Source: Dicaeum eximium (Eukaryota > Chordata > Aves > Passeriformes > Dicaeidae). From it: a stretch of DNA of 64,000 nt. Every line of letters begins with the position of its first letter. The first letter of the stretch is position 1. The notes below the pieces were generated by a model. That model saw nothing but the letters and a program-made list of their open reading frames with translations. It had not been told where the DNA came from and searched no databases. The position numbers and the translations under genes are program-made. The stretch lies in assembly GCA_013396995.1 (NCBI GenBank), contig VWZP01005240.1, positions 1,365,816 through 1,429,815 on the forward strand, written 5' to 3'. Of the stretch, positions 51,001 through 61,756 are shown piece after piece.

Positions 51001-53044
51001 TGTCAGAACAGAACTCTGTCACAACAGGCTCCTAAAACAAGAATTTAAGGGTAACAAAACTGACTTGGTTTTATATGTTTGTCAAAATAAGTTTGATAAT
51101 TGTCAATAATAACATAAATTACAAGGAATATTGATGCTGCTGTTTCATGATTAGCATCATTTCCTGAATAAAGGGCAAGACCATTGATTCAAAGCCCACT
51201 GAATCTCACAACCCAATCTACATATTCTTCCTTCAATAAGGAAGGCATATATATAGTAAAATTATTTTGGTTCGAGACATTTTATTATGATCTTTACTCC
51301 ATCTGCACAATCCACTGAAAGTAAAAAAAAAAAAGGCACCTAAAGCAAACTTATAAGTGTGCAATGCTTCAAAATTATTCCAATGATTAAATCAGATGCA
51401 AAGCACTTACTGACCTATTCAGATTAATCAGGTTAACTCACACTACAGAACAGAAACACATAAATCTAAATATAAAATGAGCAGATAAAATAGGAAAATG
51501 CATGTAGGTAAATTAATATCCAAGAAAACCATATTAAAGTGTATCTAAAACACCAATTTTGCAAAATCTCTGTGTTGCTTCAATTTTTACTTCAGTAGTT
51601 GTCATAGTTATGTTAAAGGAAGCTTCCTCCCAACAGAAGCTGCAAATGGCAGTGCAAATAAATGGCACAATCCTGCAAAATTCAACATATGAACCAAATT
51701 CTGAAAATACTTAATAGCAAACAAAAGTTTGCTATTACATGTTAATTCTCGGATTTCTGTGAAACTTTTTGAAAGCTTGGAATTAATTAGTGAAATAGGT
51801 TTTTCCAAGATGGAATGACAAGTATTTTCCCTAGATGAAAAATTTCCTGCTTTTAATTTTATTGTCTTCTTGGCTCCAAGAAAGACAATCTTGGCTCATG
51901 TTTTTATAATTATTGTGGTATTATTTATTTAATGGCCAAAGTTATGCTTAGGCTGAGAAAAGAACTCTAGGAAATGTTATCAACAAGTTAATATTTAAAT
52001 TGGACTGGACTTAAGCACAAAACTACAGGAGAGTTGAACATCACTCCAGATTTGGAACACAGGTAAATTTTATCCATAATTTTTCCACTTGCCAGAGCTA
52101 TAGTCTTTCTGACTGCAGAGGTCCTGCATTTCTTCCTGTCCTCCTTCACAGCTTCAGCATGTTCTGATGGATAAATGCTGCATGCTGCCTTTGGAGATGG
52201 AGCTGGCAATGGTTGCTTTCAGACCTCTGTTCTGCCACTTAGTGACCTTAGTAAAAACATGTTAGCCACAGACGGCTTCCAGAATCGTGTGAAGCTGTGT
52301 GAGGTAATGGTTTCAGCTGCATATTTGATAAGAGCACCCAGCTGACAGCAGAAAGTTGTTAGAATTGGTAACGTTCCAGGACCCAAGCCTGCAGAGTTCT
52401 GCCAAGAGTAATGAATCCCAGGATTCTGGAGAAAGTGTTATTTCCAGAGTGAGGAAGGAGAGACTGAGATGCTGCTGAGGATAAGAGGTCACTCTTGGCA
52501 GTGAAATCCCCTGGTACTGAATGAGTGGCAGACCGGGGTGCTGGAGTGCGGGAGTTTGGAGAGATTTTCTGAAGGGAGGTGTGGGCTGAGTCAGGTCCTG
52601 GCAGGGCATCACACCTTAAATAGAGATTTTGGGTTGGCAGCACAGCCTAACCCTACTTAGCACTAAGGAGTGGGGAGCTACAGAGTAAATGTCATTGGCA
52701 AACCCAGTGCAGCCCTTTGCCTTGCTGGTGAAACCTACCTCATGTTGGGAACGCTTCTCTTGTAGCTTTGGAGAAAAGGTATTTATATTAATCAGCAAAA
52801 TATTCCAGCTTTAGAATTTTTCTTCAAACCAGCTGATGGATACAGAACTGCATATCCACAATGTGTATTCGGAGGGTAAGCTTATAAATAGCTGTAAAGC
52901 AGTCACTCAGATATTTGAGCACCATCTTATCACTAAGAATCTTTGTGTAAATTTTTCTGTTTTTTGAGATCAAGATCTCAAAAAATAAAGTACCAGAGAC
53001 CTATCCATTTCCCAAGAGCTTTTTCATTCCTTAGGGCTGTAAGA
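48066..53044. other. 5' flanking DNA, no gene recognised
   Basis: AT-rich, with a GC-richer interval near 49090-49500 carrying overlapping chance ORFs, and a (TTG)n array at 49574-49595. No named interspersed repeat or exon seen. Confidence 0.6.
49574..49595. repeat. (TTG)n microsatellite
   Basis: About seven TTG units. Confidence 0.95.
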
Positions 53045-53470
53045 AAATTCCCAGTTGGCAGGAAGGGACCTCCAAAGATTGTCTAGTCTGACCCCCCTCT
53101 GCTCTAAAGAGAGTCATCTAGAGCAGGTTTCTCAGGAGTGTGCCCAGTTGAGTTTTGGGTACCTACAAGAATGCTGACTCATCAACACTTGAGCAACCTG
53201 TTACAGTGTCTGATCATCCTTACACTAAAAAAAGTTTTTTCTAAGCAGTATTTGGGGTTTTGCATGTTGTGCCCATTGCCTCTTGTCCTTTTACTGAGCA
53301 GCACTGAGTCTGTATCCATCTTTTCTGTTCTCTGTCCCCTGTCAGGTATTTATATGCTCCTATATCCCCCTGAACCTTCTCTTCCCCAAACTAAAGAGTC
53401 TTGAGCTTTCCTCTGAAGACAAATCCTTCAATTGCTTAATTGACTTTGTGACCTTAGGTTGGACACATGG
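53045..53470 (-). mobile_element. CR1 LINE 3'-end fragment
   Basis: Read in complement, the left end is the CR1 tail (GGAAGGGACCTCCAAAGATT, TCTAGTCTGACCCCCCT). It is followed by the block with ACTTGAGCAACCTGTTACAG, a TTTTTTCTAAGCAGTATTTG segment, and a TGCCTCTTGTCCTTTTACTG segment. The order and spacing match the complement of CR1 ORF2 C-terminus plus 3' tail. Moderately diverged. Confidence 0.88.
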
Positions 53471-55649
53471 CTTGGAACATTTTTCCAAAGTCCAGCATCA
53501 GTCTCCTGCAGAGTGAGAAAGTCAAGAGAGGGCAACAAGCTGATGAAGAAATACAAGAGAATGCTTAAACAACTCAGTAGAAAACAATAAAAGGCAACAG
53601 TGACAGGGGTGTAGGAGTATTTTGGAAAGCAATCAACATATATAGAAAAGGATATGAATTAGAAGACAATCTAATAATGAATAAAATTAGGATAAAATCA
53701 TACAGTTACAGAAACTGTATCCAGTTATAAAACAGGTCCTTCATAGTGAAGCAAATTAAAACAAAACAAAACAAAACACAAAAACTCCAAAACAAAAGTT
53801 GACCATGCAGCTGAGACATTTAGAAAAGTGTGGAATTTTTAAGAGTAATTTTAAGTGCAAGTAGAAATCACAAAAGACAATCAGAATTCCCAAGAGCAAA
53901 GCATGAAATGTCATAATTGCCATGCTGATAGAGCAAGAAAAATAAATTCATGCAATCTTATCTAATTCATAAACTGATTGCATTGGTGTGAAAATTTGAA
54001 AATATCTAATGGAACATAGAATGACAAATCTGGTCAATTAAAAAAAAAGAAAAAAAAATAGAAAAGGAAAAAAAAGAATAACATTTTTTTGCTATGATTA
54101 CTATCTCATAGGCTAAGAAATCCTGTGTTTGCTATTACACTGTGGTTTTATGTTTTAAACAAAGGAGAAATACAGGACTTTTCTGGATCTGTGAAAAGCT
54201 CATCTTTCAAAATAAAATATGTTCTAGTCATTGACTGTTTGGTAAAAAACTAAAATTATAAAAGCTGAACAAATATTTTGGTTACGAAAAGTCACAGTAA
54301 TACATTATGAGGTTTAGGGAGGTCAGCATTGGTTTTGTCTGATATCTATGTCTAATTAAGCTTGGGAGATTTCTCCCTGAAGTAGTCATGCATGTGTCCC
54401 TTTTATTACCAAATTCACAGCTCTGGTTTGAAAAAATGACTTGCACCTGATTTTTTCCCAATAAGGTTAATGATTTCAGTCATAGAAAAAGACAGGGGAT
54501 ACAGTATAACAGAAATCAAGACCCAAACATAGGCATAAGACCTAAGACATAGGTCTTCCACAGGCCCTATTTGATCTTAAACTCACTTAATTTATTTTAG
54601 ACTAATGGGGTTTAATAGGGACAAGAGGAAAACCATTCAGGGCCATGTGTTTTATCTACATCAGTTTTCATGTCTGAATCAACAGCTTTGAAATTGATAT
54701 TAAATACAGATTGGAGGAATTGTCCTGATTTAAATGAGATATTTCCTCATTTTGTGCATAAGCAAAGTGTAAAAGTCTTTGTTGCAGGATGCTAATATTA
54801 TGTGAATGCTAAATATTTGCAAGTGTTCAAGTAGCAACTGGAGAAAGATGTGTGCTGATGGAGGAAATCTGATGCTGGCCATTAGGCTCAGAAACAACTT
54901 CCACTTCATAAAGTTCCTGAGCAATTAGTTTTTCACAGCCACAAGTCACCAAAGTCTGAAAGGGGAGCCAAAGGAGACACTACCACACATTTTATCCAAT
55001 TTTATACACCTTCCTGCTTCAGTCATATAGTCCACCTGCTTAGGTGCTTTAAGTTGGTTTCAAGCATGGCTACACAAAATGTGCAAAAAGTTTATTTTGC
55101 TCTCTGATCAGATGACTGTCATCCAGATTGTTTTAGCTGCAGCAGCCAAACTAACTTCCAGGTGTCTGCTGCATATCCTGTAGTTTTAATCCTGTTTTAT
55201 ATATGTTGTCCAGCTTGTTTCAGCTTAATTATTGCATAGCTTTGTTCAGCTATGTAGTTCTTCTGCTTCTAAAGGTACCATGACAATACAATGTACCAAA
55301 CCTAAATAACCACAGTGTAACTAACCCCAGTGAAATTGGGAAACATGAAAAAATAACTCTGAGCAAACCCAAGGAATGAATCTTCAACACTGTTTTCCTC
55401 TTAGCAAAAACTCAGGTCACTGAGTTGTTCCTACAACAATCCATGGCAAGGGTGAGAGCCTAAAGGGTTAAATACTTTGATTTTATTATATCACTAATGA
55501 TTTTTAGCAGAATTAAGAACTAAGGAATGTAAGCTCTTGTGACTGGACTAAGAATAAGTGGTTGCTGCATTTGATTAGACTGTTACAGCATTAGACCAGC
55601 AGTAAAGTCCAGTCATGGATCTTCATATAAGTTGTGGTCTCCATAGTAC
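53471..55649. other. 5' flanking DNA, no gene recognised
   Basis: AT-rich, with an (AAAAC)n array at 53758-53785 and an A-rich low-complexity tract at about 54040-54080. No exon recognised. Confidence 0.6.
53758..53785. repeat. (AAAAC)n short tandem repeat
   Basis: Four to five AAAAC units. Confidence 0.9.
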
Positions 55650-55745
55650 CAAGCATGTACCACTGGCCAGTGTTGGAGACAGGTTACTGGGATGGATGGA
55701 CCTTGGATCTCACTCCAAGGAGTAGGACCTTTATTGAGAAGAGTC
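55650..55745 (+). mobile_element. Old LINE/SINE 3' tail of the CR1 group (short)
   Basis: The segment CACTGGCCAGTGTTGGAGAC, then AGGTTACTGGGATGGATGGA followed by CCTTGGATCT, resembles the conserved tail shared by old CR1-group LINEs and their dependent SINEs in sauropsids. It is short, so the family assignment is tentative. Confidence 0.45.
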
Positions 55746-58700
55746 TTTGCAAAAAATTATCTCAGTGAAGTACCCAAACTATTCTCCTAGAACCATTCTG
55801 AAGTTTTCTCATCTTGGAGAGCAGCACTCCGCATGCATTGCAATGTGCCTGCTATTATAATTGGAGTTTCTGGAGTGTTTCAGAAATTGTAGAGGATAGT
55901 CATTAAGACTGGTAATAGAAAACAGATATCTTTTCAACAAACAGATCAAAGGATGCAATTTAAGTTCTCACCCACGCTCTACTCTCATCCAAGGTTCCAG
56001 CTGTACAAAAACAAGAGTTAAATTCAGTACTACATAAACATCGCACAAAACTGAGCTGCAAAGCCGTATTCTTTCCCTGTTTCTTAGGACCTGTTAATTA
56101 ACTGATGAACCAAAACAACACAGCCCTTATTTAAGGAAGCAAAATGCATCCAGAAGCTAAAAAAAATAACTGCCTTTGCATATGACTTCTGGCCAGTGAA
56201 GACAGGACTGTGTTGTCCAAGAAAATTTTAGGTCAGATATTCCGTTCCTCCTTCTCCCCCCAGGTTCCTGTATAGAAATAGCACAAGCACAGTTATATTG
56301 CAACAGGAACAGTCTTTCTTCTCTAAAACAGACGGACATCCATAACAATGATAAAAAAGCACAAAAAAATATTAGTCTTAGCATTGTGCCAGCAGCTTTT
56401 AAATATGAAAAACTAGTTAGAGGTGAAACCATTTAAATTACACAATTACTACAAGAAACCATAATTTAAAGACAAGTTCATTCTTCTATTATTGTTGGGC
56501 CAATTCCTGAGTCTGTGTAAATACTGATAAATCCCATTGAAATAAGTCTCAGTCCTCAAAGGCACCAAACACATTGATGCAAATAATTTCTGGGACACAA
56601 ATTTTTCCAGGGATGTTCAGCATTCCTAGGACTGTGATTTATAGAACTCCTCTGATCTAAAGAAAAGCCACATCCCTGTGGCTTTATGTTTTCTTTCAGC
56701 CATACTAATTTCCAAAAAAAAAGTAGAAAGCCTTCTGCAGGAACACTACAAATGGACTTATGTCACATCTATATTAAGTAGCACTCAATTTATAAACTCC
56801 TAGAGTGTTCCTTGGCAAACAGCTTCGTTCATTTGAATTACTGCAAAATACTGAAAATCTCAGATTATGCTCTTAGTGATCACAGCCGTTCATTACAGAG
56901 AGTGAAAAGCTGAATTTCCAAAGTCAAGGACATAGTACGAGAATTTTTTAACACGGGTGGGATAACAGGTAGAAAAAAAATTGTAGAAAAAGTACATTTG
57001 TGAGATGCAAATGCCATATAAAGTAGAGAACCTCAGAAATGAAAGTGGAAAAAGGTAACTAAATATTTTCTTCTGTTTATGTCAAAAGTCATTAAACAGA
57101 TTAAATTAAAATGCATGAAATTTCTGAGAGAAAAGTCATAAACATTTTATATGCCAGAAACACAGTGAGTGATTTAAACAGTCTTTGATAACACTTTAAC
57201 ACCCCTCACTCTCCCTCCCTGATAAGGACATCTTTTGAGATAAGGATGTGTTTTAAGAAAAGCATCTGTGTCTTATAAAATTTAGCTATGACAGATCATA
57301 GAGCATTTGCACCAACTCACCACCCCCTCCCCAGAACATACGGATGATATTAATTACACTTTATCCTTTAGCTATCATTGTAACAGAAAAAGTGCTAAAT
57401 ACCTATTAGCTTAAGGAGCAGCTAAGTGAGCCTGGAAATGTGTTTTCATTAACACTGCACACTTTCTGATGTTGCAAACTGGGGTGAAGCATCGGTAGCA
57501 GAGAAGCTCAGGGAAAGACTAAATGAATGATATATCTGGTGCAGTGCCAATAGATAAGGACTAAGTGTCTTCCTGTAATGCTGCAGGCCTCCTCACTGTC
57601 AGAGGAAACCACACATGGGAAGGGAGGAACCATGTCTTGTATGGGTGAGTCTGAAGGTCTCCAGACCCTTTGAATTTTGATACCTAATCTTGGCTTTGCA
57701 TGGAGACAAATTAAAAATTAGGTATATCGAGTCTTCAGTGCAAGAATAAAACTTATTTTGATTTTTCAGGAGGTGTGAGGGTTGAAACCAGAAAGTCTAA
57801 CTCTGAACAAATATTTATCCTGACTGAAATCCTATTTGGATAAATATATTCTCCTGGTAATACAGGCATTCCTGTAAATATATATAATAAATTTCATGCC
57901 ATATTTGCCAGACGTAGCCTTTTCTTCATCCTTCATCTGTAAATAACTGCTTCACTTTTTTTTATGACTTAAAATATTGTTTCGCTTTGTTTAAACAGGG
58001 GGGATATGATTATCATAACATTGTTACTGTTATTATAAGCAAGACAATAGCATTAATGCAATCACAAAGATGAGAAATCAAGTGCAGAAAATGCCAGAGC
58101 AAAGACTGAAAGCTTTAACCACCCTCCAGGTATTTATTTATATCCCCAGGAAATCATAACATACTATAAAACAATGTGGAATATCTTATCTAGTATAACA
58201 AACCTATATATGGAACATATATTCTTCCCCAGTGTGTTTGCTTTATAGATTTGTGTGATCTAGAAAACATGCCATGTGTAAGAAAAATTGTAGATTACCA
58301 TAATAGGGGAAGAATAGTTTAAATTTTGGAAGAGAAACATGTTATGCTTGAAGCTTTTATTCTGGGAAAATAAGTGAGCAAGATTTATTATATGAATGGG
58401 CTCTAACTTGGTGAAAATGAACTTGTAGAACTGGTGCTGAATAGCTGCATAAGAGGTGACATGCAATAAAATTGTATAAAGTATGAAGAAAAAAAGATAG
58501 TTGATATCAAAATCCACAGCAGTGTGAATTATAGATCAAGTGCTATGCAGTCTACTGGGCCATGGAAGAGTAAACCCTGCAACTTCAATGCTTTGTTGTA
58601 AAATTGTTGGTAGAAAGCATAAATTCATTGTGTAACAAAGGTAGACCCAGAAGTGTTGAGAATTGCATATTACACGTAGGTAATGTAAATATTCATCTTC

Positions 58701-59934
58701 CTAGTGTCTGGGAAGGCACTTATAGGAAAAGGCAGCAAATTTAATTATTCCTGGGATCAATACAGTTCATGTCACTAGAAAAAAAGCCCAACAACAAAAA
58801 GCACACAACATTTTTTGTAAGGATCAACTGTGATGAATTAATAGAAAATGTACTTTCACTCTGGGAAAAAAAAAAAAAAAACACAGAAGAAAAATCTGGA
58901 CCAGTTTAGAAAGATGAGTAGAAAAATGAAGAGTAAAAAAATGTGGCATGAAGTTATGTATAGGAAATGTAACAGTAAAACCTGTAGTGAAAATTTATTT
59001 TTTTAATTACTTGAGTTGTAAAATCAAAGCCAAAGACCTACTGCATATGAGGGGATGCTTTGTATGACAGGGCCTGTGGAGAGGCCCCATGATAAGGCAT
59101 AATTTTTTTCAGTCAGTTGCAATCAGATTGCTATCAAAGTAAAAATAATCTATAAAAAATTAGGAGTCCATTTTGTAATAGAGGGAGAATATCTTGGTAG
59201 GAAAGATGCTTTCAATCCACCTAGACCTGATGTAATTTCATCCTAGGCACTGGTCGATGATATCTGATTTCTGTCCATGACCGCGTAAGAGACTTCAGAG
59301 GAAAAAAATAGTTGAGTAAGGTTTTTAAATCCGTCTCAGATGGTATTCTCATATGCAAACCAGGGAAAAAATCCACAGATTCAATTATTATAGAGTGGTT
59401 ACAGGACTGCTAATGTTCTGAAAGTCTCCACTGAGAGAGCAGCTATTTCTGACTCAGTATCTGAATGATTGGAGCAATCTAGAAAGATCCTGTGCAAGTC
59501 TGTTCTAATTCTGGTTCATATTTTCATATGTAGCCTGGGGATGGGAGAAGAGAACGGTTTATTAAATCTGCAACTCAGATCAAGCAGGAAGAGGACTCAA
59601 GTTATATCTGAAGTGAAAATGAAACATAAGCTGCTGGGGATGTGATACAAAAAGGTAGAATTCTGCTGTGCAGAGTGAAATAGGTGGGAGAAATCCACTT
59701 CACACAGAACACAAAAAACTTCTGTTCTGGTACAAACATGCAAAAAGGAATCTAAAGGTTGTTGGTTCCCCATTCAGTGCTGGGAAAGCAAAAGCTGGAG
59801 CACTGTTCAGAGTCTGGCACTGCTGTTACAGGAGGAGCTAGACCAGAGAAAAAAATAATCTACAGCAGAAAGCAGATTGAATAAAAGACTAGAAAATGCT
59901 GAAGGTAGCTGGGAGAAAGAGAATGAGAAACCTC
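55746..59934. other. 5' flanking DNA, no gene recognised
   Basis: AT-rich with a 16-bp poly-A run at 58866-58881. Part of 59300-59930 may belong to the old CR1 copy whose 3' end follows, but I cannot align it by eye. Confidence 0.55.
58866..58881. repeat. Poly-A run
   Basis: Sixteen consecutive A residues. Confidence 0.95.
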
Positions 59935-60185
59935 TCAAAATTGAGGGGATAGTTGGTTCATGTGATAAACAGGGAGAGAAGTAATGGATTGTAGGTTTAA
60001 TGGGGAAGATTTTAGCAAATCTGTTGATTTTTTTTTTTACTCTAGAAAGATTCTTACATCACTAGAACAAGTTAGAAAGCAGCTGACAGGATGTGAACAA
60101 TGGTAAACGATCCTGTTCTGGACCATGGGATGGGCTAAAGGACCTTTTGAGTCTTTTCTTCCAGTCCTATGATGACTGCTGCAAT
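59935..60185 (+). mobile_element. Ancient CR1-type LINE 3' end
   Basis: The order AGAAGTAATGGATTGTAGGT, GAACAAGTTAGAAAGCAGCT, CTGACAGGATG, then GGGCTAAAGGACCTTTTGAG and CCAGTCCTATGATGAC matches the terminal ORF2 region and 3' tail of older sauropsid CR1. Divergence is high. It ends about a dozen bases before the solo LTR insertion site. Confidence 0.65.
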
Positions 60186-60192
60186 GATGTGA

Positions 60193-60197
60193 CCATG
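60193..60197. repeat. Target-site duplication, left copy (CCATG)
   Basis: Direct repeat of 5 bp matching 60857-60861 on the other side of the LTR. Confidence 0.85.
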
Positions 60198-60856
60198 TGT
60201 TCTGGTTTAGGGCAAATTTGGGAGGGAACTTCCAAAGGGGTCCCTCTAGAAAGCAGATTCAAGCAGATCCTCTCTCAACTGGTTTGGGAAAAGATTTTAT
60301 TGGAGAAAAGTGAGAAAAAGCTGTTTATTTAGCAAGCAAAATATTCACAACCATAAAAAATGAATAATATTAAACAGTAAAACCTCTTGCTGTTCTGAAG
60401 AGCTGGCAAATTCAGAAAGTCCTTGTCGTGAGGTGTAGCTCAGCTTGCTCAGTCCATTACTAGTCCCTCCTGGGCTGGAAAATGCCACATCCCAGGCCCT
60501 GGTGGGCCACAGCTGGGAGCTCCCGGTGTTTTTCTGGGTTTTCAGTCCGGAGCAGGGCCAATCAGTTCCAAGAAAAAGAAAAGCCATAGTCTGGGGAACT
60601 TCTCTGCCTCAGCTAGCTAAAAAAATCTAACTAAAAGCAAAGGAGAGCTCTCTCCCACTGTCCATGCTGCAGACAACACAGTCCAGAAGGAGGATGCAGA
60701 GGAGTAAGTGCAATCTCTGAGAACAAACTCCGTGCTTCTCTCTCCCGCTTTGCTCTCAGAACCAGCCTTAAAGGTGCAGAATTCAATATCCAGCATGAAC
60801 AGAACAGACAACTGGGGATAGAAGTCACAAAGTCGTCATAAAGTCATCCTAGAACA
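60198..60856 (-). mobile_element. Solo LTR of an endogenous retrovirus, ERVL-like
   Basis: A 659-bp segment begins TGTTCT and ends AGAACA, a perfect 6-bp terminal inverted repeat with TG..CA ends. It is flanked on both sides by the 5-bp direct repeat CCATG (60193-60197 and 60857-60861), a target-site duplication. On the minus strand two AATAAA signals lie about 100-130 bp before the 3' end (plus-strand 60296-60301 and 60324-60329), which sets the orientation as minus, the same as ADCY2. A 5-bp duplication fits the ERVL class. There is no internal retroviral sequence, so the provirus was reduced by recombination between its two LTRs. Similar LTRs are, to my recollection, common in songbird genomes. 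Short ORFs within it are not genes. Confidence 0.9.
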
Positions 60857-60861
60857 CCATG
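60857..60861. repeat. Target-site duplication, right copy (CCATG)
   Basis: Direct repeat of 5 bp matching 60193-60197; no mismatch. Confidence 0.85.
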
Positions 60862-61756
60862 AAATTCAGGTAATGGCAAGTTCTGCACTATGTGGTTGGT
60901 TCCAATAGCCGAGATATTTAAAGCGACTCTGAGATCTGTGATAAATGGAAACATTGTTTTGGAAAAAGCTTGGTTCAACATAGTCTTGATTTGCACAGGC
61001 TATTGGCCTGTCTACTAATATATTCTGTGTTATGTAAACTTTAAAAATATTTCACCAGGTGGTGCTGTTACACATAACCTTCCAAACCTTACCCTACCCC
61101 CCAGGGACATGGCAGCCTTGGAGAAGCATCTGTGGGTTGTGCAAAGGTGTGCCTAAAGCCAGAATTGTGTTTAGTCTTTGATGTAGCTGAAAAAGTTGTG
61201 GAAAGAGGGGTTGTCTAAAAGGCTGCTTGGAAGGCTTAGTTTTGGGCTGTGTAAAGGATATGGTGAATTCTGGATGTGTATGTAAATGAGTCTGTATGGA
61301 TGTATATTTTATAGGTATATTTCCTTTACTGATCCGTCCCTTCTTCAAAGTCCTGGATATGACAACAGAAGGATCATACAGCCCCTGAGCAGAAAGCTGC
61401 CACCCATGAGTGGTGCATACAGCTGTAATATCTAAACACATGCTCTGCAAATGTACTATGCAAAGCTTATGAATTTACTTTAAATGAATTAAGATTAATT
61501 CATTTAGGGACTACTTTTATTATACAGCACAACAACACAAGTGTTCTGTGTTACATGGATAACAAAGATAAGTCTTATATTTATTTCAATTAAACCAAAC
61601 AAGCTTTGGGAGATTGTATAATTCTGCTTTCTAAATACAGAAAATATTTATATTGTCCTCTTACTGTTTTCTTTTACAAAACAAGGACATAAAGAGATAT
61701 TAATAAAAACATAGGATAAATACAAACTTTCACTAAAATTATGAAAAAAATAATTC
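60862..61756. other. 5' flanking DNA, no gene recognised
   Basis: AT-rich. A 118-codon minus-strand ORF at 61094-61450 has low-complexity Thr/His/Gln-rich content and no recognisable domain. Confidence 0.55.

Noticed and set aside
60345..60828. Several ORFs of 60-80 codons
   Set aside because: All lie inside the solo LTR.
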